A stretch of DNA of 64,000 bases from Pseudomonadota bacterium (GTDB lineage Bacteria > Pseudomonadota > Gammaproteobacteria > Steroidobacterales > Steroidobacteraceae). Location of the stretch: NCBI GenBank assembly GCA_026398735.1, contig JAPLSH010000005.1:60407-124406 (forward strand), given 5' to 3'. Numbering within the stretch: the stretch's first letter is position 1; every line of letters begins with the position of its first letter. Of this stretch, positions 61,410-64,000 are shown piece by piece. Position numbers and translations under genes: made by a program. The notes under the pieces are model-generated. The model did no database searches and had not been told where the DNA came from. It saw only the letters and a list, made by a program, of their open reading frames with translations.

Positions 61410-64000
61410 TTAACGGCTCACAGCTGCAACACGACTGACTGCGTCAGCGATCGGCCTGCGCACCGCCAGCAGTTCGCTGATGTGCGCGACATTGAGCGGC
61501 CGAGCCAGATAGTAACCCTGCACCAGATCGCAGCCGCATTCGCGCAAAAACTCCAGCTGACCGACGTTCTCTACGCCCTCGGCGACGACACGCCGCCCCA
61601 TCGATTGCGCTGCCGAGATGACTTGCGCCACAAGCCTCGCCAGTGACGCATCCTCAACCATCGCCTCTATGAACTTGCGATCCAGCTTGACCGTGCGCAC
61701 CGGGAAGCGACGTAGCTTTTTAATAGTGGTCGGATCGCTGCCGAAGCCGGCTAGTGCCAGTCGCACACCCAGGCGCTGCAAAGCCGCGATGCTGCTGGCA
61801 GCGCGTTCGTCGGCAAACACGGACTCGACCAGTTCAAATTCCAGCATCTCTGGGTCGAGCGCGTATTTTTCAAGCATATTGCGCACCAGAGTGACGTAGC
61901 CGTCGCCGCGCAACTGCTGCAACGACACATTCAATGCCAGCACCGGCTGCGGCAACCCTTGCAAGCGCCACAGGGCACACTGTGCGCAGGCAGACTCGAG
62001 CACCCAGCTGCCGATATCGACAATCAGACCTGACTCTTCGGCGGCCGGTACGAAGTCGGCTGGTGAGCGCAAACCATCACGCGGGCTTTCCCAGCGCAGC
62101 AGCGCCTCAATCGAAATCAACGCACCATCTATCAAGCTGAACTGCGGCTGATAGAACAAGGAGAACTCACGACGCTTGAGCGCCTGCTGCATGTCTGTGT
62201 CTTGACGAAGCAAGTGCTGCGCATCCATTTCGCGCTCATACAACCAGCTGATGCCGCGGCCACGATCCTTGGCTCTATACATGGCCAGATCGGCGTTGCG
62301 CAGCAATTCGTCCACACCCTGGCCATCATCAGGGAACAAGGTGATGCCGATGCTGGCCCGAACCTGATGCTCGGTGCCGCTGAGATTTACCGACTGCTGC
62401 AGTGATTCAAGAATGCGCTGTGAAATGGCCTGCGCTGCAGCAGGCTCGCTCACCTGGCGCAGCACCACCGTAAACTCATCGCCCGACAGACGTGCCACCG
62501 TATCGCCCTCTTTGACACAGCCGCGCAGGCGCTGTGCAACGATAGACAGCAAATGATCACCGGCTGCATGGCCGAGTGTGTCGTTGACCTTCTTAAAGTG
62601 ATCCAAGTCGACATACAGCAAAGCACCGCGGATGCGGTTGTCGCAGGCCGCAGTGACGGCTTGCTGCAGGCGATCACGGAACAGCACTCGATTAGGCAGC
62701 TGAGTCAACGTATCGAAATTTGCCTGACGATACAGGCGCTCGGCATTGGCGCCGCGCGACAGTACGGTGCCCAGGCGACGTGCACAGGCTGTGCCATGCT
62801 GCGCAGCTTCGACATCCAGCATCGGCGTTTCGTCGTGGCCGACTGTCAGCAAGCCAGCCAATCGCTCGCCTTCCATGATTGGCCAAGCCCAGAACAACTG
62901 CGCGCCGACTTCAGCCAGCGGCATCAGGAAGCTGTGGCGCTGTTCTTCACAGCGCAGGATCGTCACGCCCTCACGCGAGTGGGCTAGCAAAACCATCATC
63001 GACGGATCCAGCTGCACACGACGCACCGGTGACTCACCAACCGCATCACTGGCCACAAACACGCGGCCATGGTCTGCCGCATCCGAATCGATCAGCGTGA
63101 TGGCAACCGTCCGCGTCTGCAGCAGTTTGAGCAAATGCGCCAGCACCGGCTCGAGCGCCGCTTCCAGTTCAGGGGCACCCATCAATAGTTCGTCTAGCTG
63201 CGCCTGCACCTGCAGCGTCTGCAGCCGCAGCGCAACCGACTGTGCCGTCTTTTGGCGCTCGTCCAGCAGCGGCTGCAGCAGATAGCGCTGAGCCAAGTGC
63301 CCTATCGGAAAAAGTGCTGCCACAATGGCCAGTAGCAGCAAGGGCAGCGTCGCAAGACCATCGCCGACATAGTAAAACCATGCGCGGTGCGGGAGGCTGG
63401 ATACCAGCTGCAGCAACGGCGGCTTGGCCGTGATGGCCGGCGCCACCAGAGCCAGCGCGCCATCCCAGTCTTCGTTGGCACTCTGCCACTCCAGCTCTAC
63501 CGGTACCGCCGACAGATGCGCGATCGTCATCAGCCTGCTCATCAAGCCCGTCGGCAACGCCATGCCGGCCACAGACAAGCCGCGGCTATCAAAGACGCCC
63601 ACCCGGACGTCCGCGGGCAAAGCCTGTGCATCGGCCCACCAGAAGTCTGCTTTGAGTTCGAAGACCACCATGCGCTTACGGGATTCGCCCGGTGCAGCGC
63701 GAAGCAACGCCAGTGTTGCGCGCGATGCATCATCGGGTAACGACATCAACACGCCACCGCCGCCCGCTAGCGTTGCCAATTGCACTCTATTGAGATGCAG
63801 CGGCCGATTCCAAGGTGTTGTGACCTGCGGCTGGGCGTCCAGCACCGCAGCGCGGGAGAAGACCTCGCTGCCGTCGATCAGGCCCGCCAGCAACTGGCCC
63901 TGCGGCCCGATGTCCTCGCCCAGCAGGGTGGAGGCAAGATCATTAGCCGCTTCCAGGCGCGAGGCTGATAGCTGCGCTTGCTTGTCCGCCAGCTTGAGCA
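61410..64000 (-). CDS. GGDEF-EAL diguanylate cyclase / phosphodiesterase-like sensor (runs off right edge)
   Basis: At least 863 codons are visible; the frame is open to the window end and the true start lies beyond. Order: an exported sensor region, one TM helix (GDGLATLPLLLLAIVAALFP), a GAF-like domain, a GGDEF domain (YVDLDHFKKVNDTLGHAAGD, ending ARLSGDEFTVVL) and an EAL domain. The GGDEF active site reads SGDEF, often active, and lacks the R-x-x-D inhibitory site upstream. In the EAL domain SIEALLRWE, LALNVSLQQL, FELVESVF and the KLDRKF lysine are kept, but the DDFG motif reads LALAGFG at 61741-61760, so both catalytic aspartates are missing. It probably makes, or only binds, cyclic di-GMP rather than degrading it. 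Confidence 0.9.
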   Translation of the reverse strand, partial: LKLADKQAQLSASRLEAANDLASTLLGEDIGPQGQLLAGLIDGSEVFSRAAVLDAQPQVTTPWNRPLHLNRVQLATLAGGGGVLMSLPDDASRATLALLRAAPGESRKRMVVFELKADFWWADAQALPADVRVGVFDSRGLSVAGMALPTGLMSRLMTIAHLSAVPVELEWQSANEDWDGALALVAPAITAKPPLLQLVSSLPHRAWFYYVGDGLATLPLLLLAIVAALFPIGHLAQRYLLQPLLDERQKTAQSVALRLQTLQVQAQLDELLMGAPELEAALEPVLAHLLKLLQTRTVAITLIDSDAADHGRVFVASDAVGESPVRRVQLDPSMMVLLAHSREGVTILRCEEQRHSFLMPLAEVGAQLFWAWPIMEGERLAGLLTVGHDETPMLDVEAAQHGTACARRLGTVLSRGANAERLYRQANFDTLTQLPNRVLFRDRLQQAVTAACDNRIRGALLYVDLDHFKKVNDTLGHAAGDHLLSIVAQRLRGCVKEGDTVARLSGDEFTVVLRQVSEPAAAQAISQRILESLQQSVNLSGTEHQVRASIGITLFPDDGQGVDELLRNADLAMYRAKDRGRGISWLYEREMDAQHLLRQDTDMQQALKRREFSLFYQPQFSLIDGALISIEALLRWESPRDGLRSPADFVPAAEESGLIVDIGSWVLESACAQCALWRLQGLPQPVLALNVSLQQLRGDGYVTLVRNMLEKYALDPEMLEFELVESVFADERAASSIAALQRLGVRLALAGFGSDPTTIKKLRRFPVRTVKLDRKFIEAMVEDASLARLVAQVISAAQSMGRRVVAEGVENVGQLEFLRECGCDLVQGYYLARPLNVAHISELLAVRRPIADAVSRVAAVSR

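Overview
The window reads as a chromosomal segment of a GC-rich, aerobic, outer-membrane-bearing bacterium, most likely a gammaproteobacterium near the Nevskiales / Steroidobacterales / Xanthomonadales. The evidence is three large TonB-dependent receptors and a set of typical proteobacterial housekeeping families (DUF2058, DUF1415, HrpB, YpfJ, YgiQ, YceI). This placement is inference from family content, since there is no rRNA in the window. Coding density is very high: I see no stretch above 300 bases without a gene. I found no insertion sequence, integrase, CRISPR array or rRNA, and one tRNA (CAU anticodon, 29624-29696, minus).

Left part (1-13.5 kb): a partial DUF985 cupin with a YciI-like protein; YceI; a TPR protein with a MauG/CcpA-type di-heme peroxidase; a TIGR01777 epimerase; a host-attachment-family protein; the DUF2058/DUF1415 pair; two paralogous exported proteins opposite a MmyB-type regulator; a TctDE-like two-component system; a GNAT acetyltransferase; a Tat-exported carotenoid oxygenase; and an aldo/keto reductase.

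Middle part (13.5-36 kb): a Rieske oxygenase coupled to a large secreted protein of unknown function; a phnA whose reading frame runs past its usual end; a TonB receptor with a Tat-exported beta-propeller protein; a DUF2946 / PepSY / TonB receptor cluster, probably for metal uptake; a HigBA toxin-antitoxin pair; a TonB receptor overlapping a lipoprotein tyrosine phosphatase; then the tRNA, an SDR, a retropepsin-like protease, SnoaL, GMC oxidoreductase, YqaA-like membrane protein, zinc alcohol dehydrogenase and glutathione S-transferase.

The most interesting region is 36.1-43.3 kb, a compact heme-biosynthesis island: hemA, a hemC-hemD fusion, a membrane histidine kinase, an OmpR-type response regulator, hemE and hemN, with hemJ convergent behind. 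The four genes from the kinase to hemN overlap end to end. The layout resembles the Leptospira heme cluster carrying the HemKR two-component system. A direct repeat GTGACAC with an 11-bp period, which contains the TGACA-N6-TGACA pattern I recall for the Leptospira HemR box, lies just upstream of hemA. A self-contained, kinase-controlled heme regulon is therefore the main proposal from this window.

Right part (43.3-64 kb): HrpB helicase; YpfJ metalloprotease; a SnoaL protein; a YgiQ-DUF423 pair; an ACE-like M2 peptidase lipoprotein coupled to a small cytochrome c; a DUF6152-type exported protein; a quinohemoprotein alcohol dehydrogenase; a tandem-fused UvrA with four ATPase modules and an overlapping zinc-ribbon protein; and, running off the right edge, a GGDEF-EAL sensor protein whose EAL domain lacks the two aspartates of the DDFG motif.
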